Source: Fontibacterium medardense
GTDB lineage: Bacteria; Pseudomonadota; Alphaproteobacteria; Pelagibacterales; Pelagibacteraceae
Direction of reading: 5' to 3'
Length of the DNA stretch: 64,000 nucleotides
NCBI GenBank assembly: GCA_965235075.1
Contig: OZ249404.1
Location: 62,001-126,000, forward strand
Each line of letters begins with the position of its first letter. The first letter of the stretch is position 1. The notes below the pieces were generated by a model, which saw only the letters and a list, made by a program, of their open reading frames with translations, was not told where the DNA came from and searched no databases. This document shows, piece by piece, positions 17,090-24,624 of this stretch. Position numbers and translations under genes: made by a program.

Positions 17090-17695
17090 ATGGAATTTTT
17101 TGCTGATGATTTAAGGCTGACAGTAAAGATCATATTAATTGATATGATTTTATCAGCAGATAACGCAATCGTTATTGGTCTGGTTGCCTCACAATTTGAT
17201 CCTAAAATTAGACAAAAAGTTTTGATTATCGGAACCAGTCTTGCAGTTTTATTTAGAATACTATTTGCAGTTTTGATCGCTTATTTTCTCCAATACAAGG
17301 GTGTTAGAACTTTTGGTGCAATTTTATTATTTTATATTGCTTACAAACTTTATGGGGATATTTTAAAAGATAATCCTGAACAGCAAGCAAAAATAAAAAA
17401 ATCCCAGCTAATTAAAGAGAATGATAAAAAAAATTACTGGAGAGCTATTTTTGCTATTATAGTTGCAGATATGACCATTAGTTTTGATAACGTCATCGCA
17501 GTTGCAGGTGCCGCAAAGTCTAATTATACTTTACTTATTTTTGGTCTTACGCTTTCAATTATTATGATGATCACCCTTGCTAATGCAATATCAAAATATT
17601 TAAAAGAAAATAAATGGGTAGGTTGGCTTGGAATTTTATCTATTCTTTGGGTAGCAATTGATTTAATTAGATATGATATTAAATTATTTTTTTAA
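17090..17695 (+). CDS. TerC/YjbE family integral membrane protein, copy 2
   Basis: A 201-residue paralogue of the preceding gene, colinear along its whole length, with LIDMILSADNAIVIGLVAS and IVADMTISFDNVIAVAGAAK in the matching places. The central hydrophilic linker (about residues 95-120) differs most, which may tune regulation or partner choice. Its 3' end overlaps the start of the SOUL gene by 23 nt. Confidence 0.9.
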   Translation: MEFFADDLRLTVKIILIDMILSADNAIVIGLVASQFDPKIRQKVLIIGTSLAVLFRILFAVLIAYFLQYKGVRTFGAILLFYIAYKLYGDILKDNPEQQAKIKKSQLIKENDKKNYWRAIFAIIVADMTISFDNVIAVAGAAKSNYTLLIFGLTLSIIMMITLANAISKYLKENKWVGWLGILSILWVAIDLIRYDIKLFF

Positions 17696-18260
17696 ACAAA
17701 TTAGTAGAACGCTAGTTGTTCTATTAATTTTAAATACAAATATTATGGCAAACGAACAACCTGATTATACCGTTATAAAAAAAGATAACCAATTTGAAAT
17801 CCGTCAATATACAAATTTTCTAACTGCAACCGTTGAGACTGATGGCGAGCGTGATGATGCAATCGGCAAAGGTTTTAGAATTTTATTTAAATACATAAGT
17901 GGTGAAAATAAAAATAAAGAAAGTATTTCTATGACCATTCCTGTGATGCAAAAAAGTACAGGGAATAATAAATGGAGTATTTCTTTTGTAGTTCCTAAAA
18001 AATTTAATCTGCAAAATGTGCCACAACCCGATAATCAAAGTGTGAAAATTAAAAATAATCCAGATCTTAAAGTGGTTGTTATTACTTTTTCAGGATTATT
18101 TAGTAATGAGAATATTAAAGAGAATGAAGCAAAGATTAGAAATTATATAAAAGAAAAAGGATTAAAGATTGAAGAGCCAGCAATCTATGCAGGTTACAAT
18201 GCGCCTTGGACACTTTGGTTTTTAAAAAGAAACGAAGTGTTATTTAAGTTAGTCAGTTAA
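17673..18260 (+). CDS. Exported SOUL family heme-binding protein
   Basis: A 195-residue SOUL/HEBP protein: QPDYTVIKKDNQFEIRQY is the family opening and FRILFKYISGENK with SISMTIPVMQ the core beta strands. A signal-like hydrophobic N-terminus (residues 8-24, ending NIMAN) points to the periplasm. SOUL proteins bind heme or tetrapyrroles loosely. The start overlaps terC copy 2 by 23 nt; I keep it because it supplies the signal peptide. Confidence 0.85.
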   Translation: MILNYFFKQISRTLVVLLILNTNIMANEQPDYTVIKKDNQFEIRQYTNFLTATVETDGERDDAIGKGFRILFKYISGENKNKESISMTIPVMQKSTGNNKWSISFVVPKKFNLQNVPQPDNQSVKIKNNPDLKVVVITFSGLFSNENIKENEAKIRNYIKEKGLKIEEPAIYAGYNAPWTLWFLKRNEVLFKLVS

Positions 18261-18356
18261 TAGAGTTCTACAAGATTTAAATACACACCAATAAAACAAT
18301 CAAATAAAGCAGAACTACATTAGTTAATTTAAAGGATTGACTTATACGCACATCCA

Positions 18357-18391
18357 TGCGAAAATTGCATATCTGATATGCATGATTCGCA
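18357..18391. promoter_or_regulatory. Long symmetric operator-like dyad upstream of the 64-residue gene
   Basis: Two nested palindromes share one centre at 18374: TGCATATC-t-GATATGCA (18366-18382) and the outer arms TGCGAA (18357-18362) and TTCGCA (18386-18391). A TTGACT -35-like hexamer is at 18337-18342, so a bound protein would cover the -10 region. The pieces TTGCATAT and ATGCGAA also occur side by side in the phaC-phasin control region near 6169-6182, which hints at the same regulator. Confidence 0.55.
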
Positions 18392-18425
18392 AATTAGATT
18401 AGTTAACATAAAACAAGGAGTTAAA

Positions 18426-18620
18426 ATGCTAGAAGGATCAAAAGGCTTAATAGCTAAAAATTTTGAGAACAAGCAAAAGGAAAAGAATATCGACAATATG
18501 AACCGTAATATGAAATCAGTTGATACCTACGGAAACGGTACAACAGGTTACAGAATTAAAAACGGTGTAAACGCCGGTAAAGTGGTTGGTCATATTCAAA
18601 GAGTAAAGTCCGAAATTTAA
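18426..18620 (+). CDS. Small soluble protein of unknown function
   Basis: A 64-residue, basic, Asn/Lys/Gly-rich protein with no membrane span or signal. The first half (about residues 5-30) is a helical, charged stretch; the second half has a YGNGTTGYRIKNG loop and ends VGHIQRVKSEI. I do not recognise it. The start at 18426 is fixed by an AAGGAG ribosome site 5 nt upstream; the frame extends 48 nt further upstream through the dyad but without a ribosome site. A strong promoter-proximal palindrome and a strong 3' hairpin suggest high, regulated expression. Confidence 0.75.
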   Translation: MLEGSKGLIAKNFENKQKEKNIDNMNRNMKSVDTYGNGTTGYRIKNGVNAGKVVGHIQRVKSEI

Positions 18621-18627
18621 AGTTTTG

Positions 18628-18651
18628 TTTACCTAGCGAAAGCTAGGTAAA
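18628..18651 (+). terminator. Hairpin with GAAA tetraloop after the 64-residue gene
   Basis: TTTACCTAGC-gaaa-GCTAGGTAAA is a perfect 10 bp stem closed by a GNRA tetraloop, 7 nt past the stop codon. There is no following U run, so it may be a processing or stability element as much as a terminator. Confidence 0.6.
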
Positions 18652-18658
18652 TCAAAAT

Positions 18659-18706
18659 CCTATAGCACAACATCACAAAATCCCTTTTTTCTGACTATGC
18701 TATAGG
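18659..18706. repeat. Inverted repeat CCTATAGCA/TGCTATAGG
   Basis: A perfect 9 bp inverted repeat with a 30 nt loop that includes a CCC and T6 stretch. It lies between the hairpin at 18628 and the DUF2061 gene. It may belong to a small RNA, a 3' UTR or a regulator site; nothing else explains it. Confidence 0.35.
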
Positions 18707-18788
18707 CATGTCTTAAGCACAAATATTTAAGCTGAATTGTCATAAATGCATTTGCTGCATAACGATAAACTATTGTAATAACAAAGTT

Positions 18789-18995
18789 ATGGGAGTTACA
18801 AAAAAAAGAACCTTTGTTAAAACTGCAATTTATCGTGTGTGGATTTTAATTACCTCTTACATTTTTTTAAGTATCGTTGGAAAATCTTGGTCAGATTCAA
18901 TTATTCCAACGATTACTTTAAATTTTCTATATTCAATTGGTTACTATACTTACGATAGAATTTGGCAAAATATAAAGTGGGGAATTAAAAAATAA
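18789..18995 (+). CDS. DUF2061 membrane protein
   Basis: A 68-residue protein with the DUF2061 pattern: a basic start KKRTFVKTAIYRVW, two hydrophobic segments, and SIGYYTYDRIWQNIKWG at the end. The function of the family is unknown. It is followed after 2 nt by another small membrane protein on the same strand. Confidence 0.82.
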   Translation: MGVTKKRTFVKTAIYRVWILITSYIFLSIVGKSWSDSIIPTITLNFLYSIGYYTYDRIWQNIKWGIKK

Positions 18996-18997
18996 AA

Positions 18998-19348
18998 ATG
19001 AATTGGATTATATTTAAATATCTACTAACCGCAGGAATGGTTGTATTAATTTCAGAGATTGCAAAACGTAGCGATCGATTGGGCGGATTAATTACAGCCT
19101 TACCTTTGGTAACCGTTTTAACTTTAAGTTGGTTATATATTGAAAATCAATCAAATGAAAAAATTGCAAATCATGCCTATTATACTTTTTGGTACGTGTT
19201 ACCGACACTTCCAATGTTTTTAATATTTCCTTATTTATTAAAAAAATTTGGTTTTTGGATCACACTTTCTTTGAGTATGATTATTACATTAGTTATTTTT
19301 TATATTTTTGCTAAAGCAATTAAATCTTTTGGAATTGAACTTTTGTAA
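18998..19348 (+). CDS. DUF3147-like membrane protein
   Basis: A 116-residue protein with four predicted spans and the opening FKYLLTAGMVVLISEIAKRSDRLGGL, which resembles DUF3147 members. It probably forms an operon with the DUF2061 gene. It ends 1 nt from the convergent aquaporin gene. The function is unknown. Confidence 0.7.
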   Translation: MNWIIFKYLLTAGMVVLISEIAKRSDRLGGLITALPLVTVLTLSWLYIENQSNEKIANHAYYTFWYVLPTLPMFLIFPYLLKKFGFWITLSLSMIITLVIFYIFAKAIKSFGIELL

Positions 19349-19349
19349 A

Positions 19350-19994
19350 TTAATTTTTCTTTTTAAAAAAATACACAAAGATAAGTGTGGCTAATAATTG
19401 TGCGATTACAAAACCAATAATATCGCCTGAATAAATCCCAACAAAAGTGTCAGTAAAACTTCGAGCAATCGTTAAAACTGGATTGACGAAAAAAGTTGAT
19501 GAGGTGAATAAATATCCACCCGCTACCAACAAAGAAACCATTAAAGGAATTTGGGCTTTATTTGTATTTGAGAAATGTTTTATGACAAAAAGTAATATTA
19601 AAGTTGAAATAAATTCACTAATCCAAAATGGATAACCAGCTCTTACTTTTGTTGAAAATTGTATGATGGGTAAATAAAATATTATGTGGGCAATTATGAT
19701 GCCTAATAATGCGCCCATCAACTGACTTAAAAAATATTTAACAAATACTTCATTATTTATTTCACCATCTGACCAAGAGACAAGAGTGACTAAGGGATTA
19801 AAATGAGCTCCCGACACATTTATAAAAATTGTAATTAAAATAAAAAGTGCAATTCCTGTTGCAATACAATTAATAAGCAGAGCTATTCCTGCATTACCCC
19901 TTGATAAATCATAACCCATAATGCCTGAGCCTGTGATCACCATCATTAATAAAGCAGTGCCAACAAATTCAGCTAAATATTTATTATTTATCAT
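19350..19994 (-). CDS. aqpS: Aquaglyceroporin-type channel, arsenite-linked
   Basis: A 214-residue MIP-family channel with the two pore half-helices at SGAHFNPLVTL and FFVNPVLTIARSF, meaning the usual NPA motifs read NPL and NPV. It overlaps the arsC stop end by 11 nt. An aquaporin next to arsC is the AqpS arrangement known from Sinorhizobium, where arsenite formed by ArsC leaves through the channel instead of a pump. The assignment rests on this pairing; the channel itself could carry other small solutes. Confidence 0.8.
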   Translation of the reverse strand: MINNKYLAEFVGTALLMMVITGSGIMGYDLSRGNAGIALLINCIATGIALFILITIFINVSGAHFNPLVTLVSWSDGEINNEVFVKYFLSQLMGALLGIIIAHIIFYLPIIQFSTKVRAGYPFWISEFISTLILLFVIKHFSNTNKAQIPLMVSLLVAGGYLFTSSTFFVNPVLTIARSFTDTFVGIYSGDIIGFVIAQLLATLIFVYFFKKKN

Positions 19995-20472
19995 TGTTGT
20001 AAATTTCTCTAAGTTTAAATTTTAAATTAACTGTGTCCATTGTTTCAACAGGTAATCTTATAAGTTTTTCAATTTTAGGTTTTAAATTATTAATTAATTC
20101 ATCAAATGCTTTGCGCTTTTCAACTTTATCACCACCTGCAGCGGATGGGTCTTTAAATCCCCAGTGTATTTGCAAAGGATGACCTGGCCAAATAGGGCAC
20201 ATCTCTTTTGCAGCGCTATCGCAAACAGTAATAACTATGTGCATCTTTGGAGCGTTTGGTTTTGCAAATTCATCCCAACTTTTAGAGTAAAGCTTTTTAG
20301 TATCGTAACGCATTTCTTCTGCAATCTCTCTTGCTATCGGATTAACATCTGTTTTAGGAGAAGAACCTGCGCTAAACCCTGTAAATTTACCTTTGCCTAA
20401 TGTGTTCAATAGTACTTCAGCAATGACTGATCTTGCGGAATTGTGTGTACAAAGAAACAAAACATTCACCAT
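19984..20472 (-). CDS. arsC: Arsenate reductase, LMW-phosphatase type
   Basis: A 162-residue ArsC/low-molecular-weight phosphatase protein. The P-loop is C8-THNSA-R14 followed by Ser, and the redox cysteines are Cys84 and Cys92 in ITVCDSAAKEMCPIWPG, matching the thioredoxin-coupled ArsC class. The motif HWGFKDPSAAGGDK with its general-acid Asp is typical. It would reduce arsenate to arsenite for export through the following channel. No ArsR gene is present nearby; zur is divergent 66 nt away. Confidence 0.9.
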   Translation of the reverse strand: MVNVLFLCTHNSARSVIAEVLLNTLGKGKFTGFSAGSSPKTDVNPIAREIAEEMRYDTKKLYSKSWDEFAKPNAPKMHIVITVCDSAAKEMCPIWPGHPLQIHWGFKDPSAAGGDKVEKRKAFDELINNLKPKIEKLIRLPVETMDTVNLKFKLREIYNNDK

Positions 20473-20517
20473 TAGCTAATTTTATCAAAAAATTATTACA
20501 CTTGCATTAAACTAAAT

Positions 20518-20537
20518 TGTTATGTTATAACATAACA
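20518..20537. promoter_or_regulatory. Perfect 20 bp palindrome, probable Zur box
   Basis: TGTTATGTTA followed by its exact reverse complement gives a flawless 20 bp palindrome that matches the ATGTTATAACAT core of alphaproteobacterial Zur boxes. It ends 1 nt before the zur ATG at 20539, so it occupies the place where a ribosome site would be, and it is 45 nt upstream of the divergent arsC. Confidence 0.75.
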
Positions 20538-20538
20538 T

Positions 20539-20913
20539 ATGAAACATAATGATGATCTAGTCTTAGATATTATAAAAAATAATGCAAAATCACTTACTGC
20601 TTATGAAATTTTAAGCAAAGTTCAAAGGTTAAAAAAAATTCAACCTATGTCTGTTTATCGCTCTCTTAAAAATTTACAAACTCAAGGTAAAATCCACAAA
20701 TCTAATCAGAACAAAAGCTTTTTACTATGTAAAGAAGGTGATCATGAACATGATCACAATCCTGTATTAGTTATTTGTAAAGATTGCGGAAAAACTGAAG
20801 AGTTAGAGGTTAATACTTTTAGTAAGTTATTATCTAATCTTAAAACAAAAGCTAATTTTCAATTTCAGAACTTTCAAATGGAAGTTTCTTCAACTTGCAA
20901 AGGATGTATTTAA
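20539..20913 (+). CDS. zur: Fur-family zinc regulator (Zur-like)
   Basis: A 124-residue Fur-family repressor. The winged helix covers about residues 5-65 (SVYRSLKNLQTQGKIHK is the recognition helix), then the metal-sensing domain with EGDHEHDHN and two CxxC pairs (CKDC, and CKGC at the C-terminus) forming the structural zinc site. The Zur-type palindrome just upstream supports zinc rather than iron. Translation seems to begin without a Shine-Dalgarno sequence because the palindrome abuts the ATG; a leaderless mRNA is one reading. Confidence 0.82.
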   Translation: MKHNDDLVLDIIKNNAKSLTAYEILSKVQRLKKIQPMSVYRSLKNLQTQGKIHKSNQNKSFLLCKEGDHEHDHNPVLVICKDCGKTEELEVNTFSKLLSNLKTKANFQFQNFQMEVSSTCKGCI

Positions 20914-21290
20914 TGGAACATTTATTAGAAAATATAACATTTTTACAAGATAAAATTTTACTTCGTGGTTATGTATTTGGAGTTATTCATGCAGGTTTAA
21001 TTGTAATCGGTTATTACACAGGATGGAGTATTAATCGTCTTCTCAAAATAGCATCTAATGGATATATCGCTGGAATTTTTGGTGCAATTTTTGCACACGT
21101 TATTGCAGATTTAATCGCATCCTTGGTTGATCCAGATATTCGCCCTGCAACACTTGGAATTTTTCTTGGCGGTTTAACACCACTTATACTAATTCCATTC
21201 CTTGAAAAATATGTAGTGAAATCTAAACACCACATTGTGGTAGGAGATCACGAGGATATTGAAAAAGACTTAAAAGATCACAAACACTAA
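20913..21290 (+). CDS. Membrane protein coupled to zur
   Basis: A 125-residue protein whose ATG overlaps the zur stop (TAATG). It has three or four hydrophobic spans, with acidic residues inside or beside them (HVIADLIASLVDPDIRP) and a C-terminal tail rich in His, Asp and Glu (KSKHHIVVGDHEDIEKDLKDHKH, split by Ile/Val). I do not recognise a family. The coupling to zur and the metal-binding look of the tail suggest a role in zinc traffic, which is inference. The frame is open 18 nt upstream, but the overlap start is the natural one. Confidence 0.75.
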   Translation: MEHLLENITFLQDKILLRGYVFGVIHAGLIVIGYYTGWSINRLLKIASNGYIAGIFGAIFAHVIADLIASLVDPDIRPATLGIFLGGLTPLILIPFLEKYVVKSKHHIVVGDHEDIEKDLKDHKH

Positions 21291-21301
21291 ATTTAAGTAG
21301 T

Positions 21302-22048
21302 TTAGAAATTTCTAACTAAATATTTAACCTCTGGAATTCGGGTATGAGTATTTCTGCTTCCTAAAACAACTACAACTCTTTTTCCTTTATTAGTTTCAGT
21401 AAGTAAGGCAATGCAACCGCCTGCAGCGCGAATGTAGCCCGTTTTGCTTACAATAAATTTTCCGTTTTTTACTAAAGGATTAGTATTTTTAACTGAATAA
21501 TAACCCTCTTCCAATCTCACTCGCATCGAAGGAGTTTGAGAAGATTTTACAATAAGAGGATAGTTTTGTGCAGCGAGTACTAATTTTACTAAACTTCTTG
21601 AAGTTGAAACATTGTCATCATTTAAACCCGAGGCATCCACAAAAGAAGTGTCACGCATTTGCAATTTTCTAGCTTTTGCATTCATTGCATTGACGCAAGC
21701 TTGATATCCGCCTGGATAATGTTCACATAATAAATCTGATGAATGATTACTGGAGCGAATGAGTGCAAGACGTAAATGTTGTCGTCTTGAAAGATCATTA
21801 ATCTTCTCATCTAAATTTTGATTAGCATCAAGCACCACCATCGCGGTCATTAACTTTGTAATACTTGCGATGCTTCTTAAATCATTAGCATTTAAACTTT
21901 TAATAATTTTGCCATTTCCATCTGCAACCGCCCAGCTTTTAGCACTGACGTTAGATCTTTTTTTTTGATTATTCGATGGCCTTTTAGCCTCAGTAGCTAA
22001 TGAAAAAAATAATACAATTATAAAGAAGATACTAAAAATTTTCTTCAT
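21302..22048 (-). CDS. S11 D-alanyl-D-alanine endopeptidase/carboxypeptidase (PBP7-like)
   Basis: A 248-residue penicillin-binding protein of peptidase family S11. A signal peptide covers about 1-21. The three motifs are SITK (62-65), SSN (99-101) and KTG in VSKTGYIRAAGGC. It lacks the long C-terminal domain of PBP5, so it resembles PBP7/PbpG, a periplasmic peptidoglycan endopeptidase. It is divergent from the methyltransferase gene at 22160. Confidence 0.88.
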   Translation of the reverse strand: MKKIFSIFFIIVLFFSLATEAKRPSNNQKKRSNVSAKSWAVADGNGKIIKSLNANDLRSIASITKLMTAMVVLDANQNLDEKINDLSRRQHLRLALIRSSNHSSDLLCEHYPGGYQACVNAMNAKARKLQMRDTSFVDASGLNDDNVSTSRSLVKLVLAAQNYPLIVKSSQTPSMRVRLEEGYYSVKNTNPLVKNGKFIVSKTGYIRAAGGCIALLTETNKGKRVVVVLGSRNTHTRIPEVKYLVRNF

Positions 22049-22159
22049 GTTCGAACTTCTTATATTAATTTGTCGTTGAAGAAAGCTTGATTAATAAAAC
22101 CTGCATTTTCCTTATAATATTCAACCAAAATTCGGCCATTATTTAAATATAATTTTACA

Positions 22160-23173
22160 ATGATGAGTATTTTCAAATCAGAAATAAGTTGTCCTATTTG
22201 TTTAACTTTTGAGAGAAAAATTATTTCAAAAATAGGAAGAAATTTTAAAAAATTAACCACTGTTATTTGCACAGGCTGTGGTTTAATTCACTCTTACCCA
22301 ATACCTATCCAATCAGAACTGAAGAAGTTTTATGAGAATGAATATCGAAAAGATTACAAATCGACCATAAAGCCAAAACTTAAACATGTTTTTCGTTATG
22401 CACCTAGTGCCATCAATCGAATAAAATATATTAAAAAATATTTAAAATCTCATCAAAATACTTTTTTAGATATTGGATCTGGCAGCGGAGAAGTTCTTTA
22501 TATGGCAATCAAATCAGGTTTTGAGGCTAAAGGAATTGAACCTAATATTGGTTATGCAGATTATTCAAAAAAATATTTAGATTTGCCTGTATCTAATAAA
22601 ACTTATGACAATGCCGAGTTAAAAGAGAAATCATTTGATGTTGTAAATTTACAAGATGTTCTTGAGCACTTACCTGATCCTTTTTTCTGCTTAAGTTTTA
22701 TAAACAAAATTTTAAAACAAGATGGCATACTCTCCATTTCAGTTCCTAATATAGATTTTTTTGGACATTCACCACTAACCCAATTTCATTATGCCCATAT
22801 TTACAATTTTAATTCTGCAACATTAAAGGCAATATTATTCAAAGCAGGTTTTGAAATTTTAGATTTAAATAATCACTCAACTACTTTTGTTGCAAAAAAA
22901 GTTAGAGAGCCTAACGCTGCAATGAAGATTATGATGATTGAAAATTACCAGTTGTTAGATGAAAAATTTAAAAATCAAAGTTTGACTGAGCATTATAAAA
23001 CCTCACGTCCTTATGGTAGATTTTTTAAGAAATGTTATCAGTATACGGTTGAATTTTTCTCAACTTTATTTATTCACAAACCTAAAAAAATTCTAGATAA
23101 TTTCTATAAAAAATTATCTACTATTTTAGTTTTATTAGAGCTCCATTTTGAGCTGATGATTGCTGATTTTTAA
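22160..23173 (+). CDS. SAM-dependent methyltransferase with N-terminal zinc ribbon
   Basis: A 337-residue class I methyltransferase. Residues 11-43 have CPIC and CTGCG pairs, a zinc-ribbon-like N-terminus seen in sugar and natural-product C-methyltransferases. The SAM site is FLDIGSGSGEVLY (about 98-110), with the acidic strand end GIEPN and the post-II motif LQDVLEHLPDP. The C-terminal 100 residues are basic and helical. The substrate is unknown; an envelope-sugar role is plausible. Confidence 0.82.
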   Translation: MMSIFKSEISCPICLTFERKIISKIGRNFKKLTTVICTGCGLIHSYPIPIQSELKKFYENEYRKDYKSTIKPKLKHVFRYAPSAINRIKYIKKYLKSHQNTFLDIGSGSGEVLYMAIKSGFEAKGIEPNIGYADYSKKYLDLPVSNKTYDNAELKEKSFDVVNLQDVLEHLPDPFFCLSFINKILKQDGILSISVPNIDFFGHSPLTQFHYAHIYNFNSATLKAILFKAGFEILDLNNHSTTFVAKKVREPNAAMKIMMIENYQLLDEKFKNQSLTEHYKTSRPYGRFFKKCYQYTVEFFSTLFIHKPKKILDNFYKKLSTILVLLELHFELMIADF

Positions 23174-23189
23174 ATGAGAATTTAAATTT

Positions 23190-23212
23190 CAAAGCGGACA
23201 TTGTCCGCTTTG
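23190..23212. terminator. Bidirectional terminator
   Basis: CAAAGCGGAC-att-GTCCGCTTTG is a perfect 10 bp GC-rich stem with a 3 nt loop, between two convergent genes. A short A/T run flanks it on both sides (TTTC before, GAAAAA after), so it can serve either strand. Confidence 0.8.
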
Positions 23213-23229
23213 AAAAACGTAATCGAGAA

Positions 23230-23475
23230 TTAAACTTTAGATCCGATAAGTTTTAAAGCATCTTTTAACGCTTTTTCAGACTTATCATGAGTTCCGTCTT
23301 TATGAAGTTTTTCACCTTCAACTCTTAATGCTTTAGCTTTTGCAACATCTGCTGCTGAAGCTTTTGTAGTTTTAATATCTACATCAAATTGCGCCCATAA
23401 TTTTGGACACATTTTTGCATAAGCGGATGAAGTTATTAAAAACATTCCAACGATCATTACAATTAGTTTTTTCAT
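23230..23475 (-). CDS. Small exported protein of unknown function
   Basis: An 81-residue protein with a clear signal peptide (MKKLIVMIVGMFLITSSAYA) and a short, Lys/Ala-rich mature part with a CPKLWAQFD start and helical repeats. I chose the ATG at 23475; a TTG four codons upstream is possible, but the ATG has a GAGAA ribosome site. It is probably periplasmic. No family is recognised. Confidence 0.75.
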   Translation of the reverse strand: MKKLIVMIVGMFLITSSAYAKMCPKLWAQFDVDIKTTKASAADVAKAKALRVEGEKLHKDGTHDKSEKALKDALKLIGSKV

Positions 23476-23537
23476 GCTTTTTCTCAATTGTTAGTTATCG
23501 CAAACTTACACCTTTATAAGACTAGATCCAATATAAT

Positions 23538-23693
23538 TTAGATAATTACCAAGAAGGAAAATACCCAATTTAATATGCTAAATAGATATTGATTTAAAAA
23601 ATAGCCAATAATTAAAAATATAATCGCCCATAGAATAAATTTAAAATTTGATTTTTTTTTAATATTTACTTTTTTGTCAGTAAATTTTTTCAT
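23538..23693 (-). CDS. 51-residue single-span membrane protein
   Basis: A short gene: 51 codons from ATG at 23693 to TAA. The N-terminal 18 residues are strongly basic (seven Lys), followed by one or two hydrophobic helices (IIFLIIGYFLN, then LFSILNWVFSFLVII). Its start lies 3 nt after the stop of the 140-residue membrane protein gene upstream on the same strand, so the two are almost certainly co-translated. Confidence 0.6.
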   Translation of the reverse strand: MKKFTDKKVNIKKKSNFKFILWAIIFLIIGYFLNQYLFSILNWVFSFLVII

Positions 23694-23696
23694 TTC

Positions 23697-24119
23697 TTAA
23701 AAATAATATTGATTTTTAAAAATTATCATCAGCAAAATAATAATTTTTAAAAAGTGAGCAATAATCATCATAAAATGAATTGAACGAATTTTAATGGTAC
23801 GCAGCGAAGTTAGAGAATTGTATTTAAAATAATTAAAGTGGACAAAAATTAATGTTAGCAATGTCAAAAATATGAATCCAAGAATATAAACAGCTGGCAT
23901 ATCAAAAATATCATCAATATTTAATTTCAAAATAATTAATGAAAAAATGAGATTAATTATTAAGTATTTTTTAAAAATAGAATTAAATACTTTAATTTGC
24001 TGGTAGTCGTTGATCGTCCTCTTTCTGCGAAAAGCAATAAACACAAATATGAAGAATAAACTCAATGCCAACATTATTGCAGGCAAATTGTAGACGAACG
24101 AAAATAATAGTTGTGTCAT
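23697..24119 (-). CDS. Four-span membrane protein of unknown function
   Basis: A 140-residue protein with hydrophobic segments at about 8-30, 50-66, 73-95 and 116-136 and short basic loops (FRRKRTINDYQQ, RTIKIRS). I see no known family motif. It is followed 3 nt later by the 51-residue protein gene and preceded, 34 nt upstream, by pal. Confidence 0.65.
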   Translation of the reverse strand: MTQLLFSFVYNLPAIMLALSLFFIFVFIAFRRKRTINDYQQIKVFNSIFKKYLIINLIFSLIILKLNIDDIFDMPAVYILGFIFLTLLTLIFVHFNYFKYNSLTSLRTIKIRSIHFMMIIAHFLKIIILLMIIFKNQYYF

Positions 24120-24153
24120 TTTTAAATAACTTTCGCTAATTATTAATTTAAAA

Positions 24154-24624
24154 TTAATTAATTTTAACTGTTACAGTTCTTCGATTTTGTGACCATGCGA
24201 TTGCATTTGATGCAGGATTTGCAGGTCTTTCTTTGCCATAACTTACAACTTTAATTCTTGATGAAGAGATACTATTAGCAATTAAGTAATCTTTAACGGC
24301 ATTTGCTCTTTTTTCACCAAGCGCTAAGTTATATTCTCTTGTTCCTCTTTCATCGGCATGACCTTCTAGAGTTACATTTAAATTTGGATTATTTTTAAGA
24401 TAAGTTACTTGTTTTAAAAGTGTTTCGCTACCACGAGTTGAAATATTATATTTGTTTGTTGCAAAAAATATTCTATCAGCAACTCCATCAGCTAAATATT
24501 TGATAGTTTCATTTCCTGTGTAAATATCGTTGTCTATTACATTAACATTTGCCTGTTGGGTTGTGCAGCTAACAACAAGAATAGACATTAAGCCGATAAG
24601 TGTTTTAGAAATTTTTTTTATCAT
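24154..24624 (-). CDS. pal: Peptidoglycan-associated lipoprotein Pal
   Basis: A 156-residue OmpA-family lipoprotein with a lipobox ILVVSC ending at about residue 20. The OmpA domain contains VTLEGHADERGTREYNLALGEKRANAVKDYL (split by the usual loops) and the NRRTVTV end. Pal anchors the outer membrane to peptidoglycan and works with Tol proteins during division. tolB and tolQRA are not adjacent here. A GGGAGAA ribosome site precedes the ATG. Confidence 0.93.
   Translation of the reverse strand: MIKKISKTLIGLMSILVVSCTTQQANVNVIDNDIYTGNETIKYLADGVADRIFFATNKYNISTRGSETLLKQVTYLKNNPNLNVTLEGHADERGTREYNLALGEKRANAVKDYLIANSISSSRIKVVSYGKERPANPASNAIAWSQNRRTVTVKIN

Noticed and set aside
18264..18316. AGTTCT/AGAACT inverted repeat after the SOUL gene
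   Set aside because: Only 6 bp with a 41 nt loop. The GTTCTACAAGATTTAAA piece resembles the arm at 33780 but without its partner.
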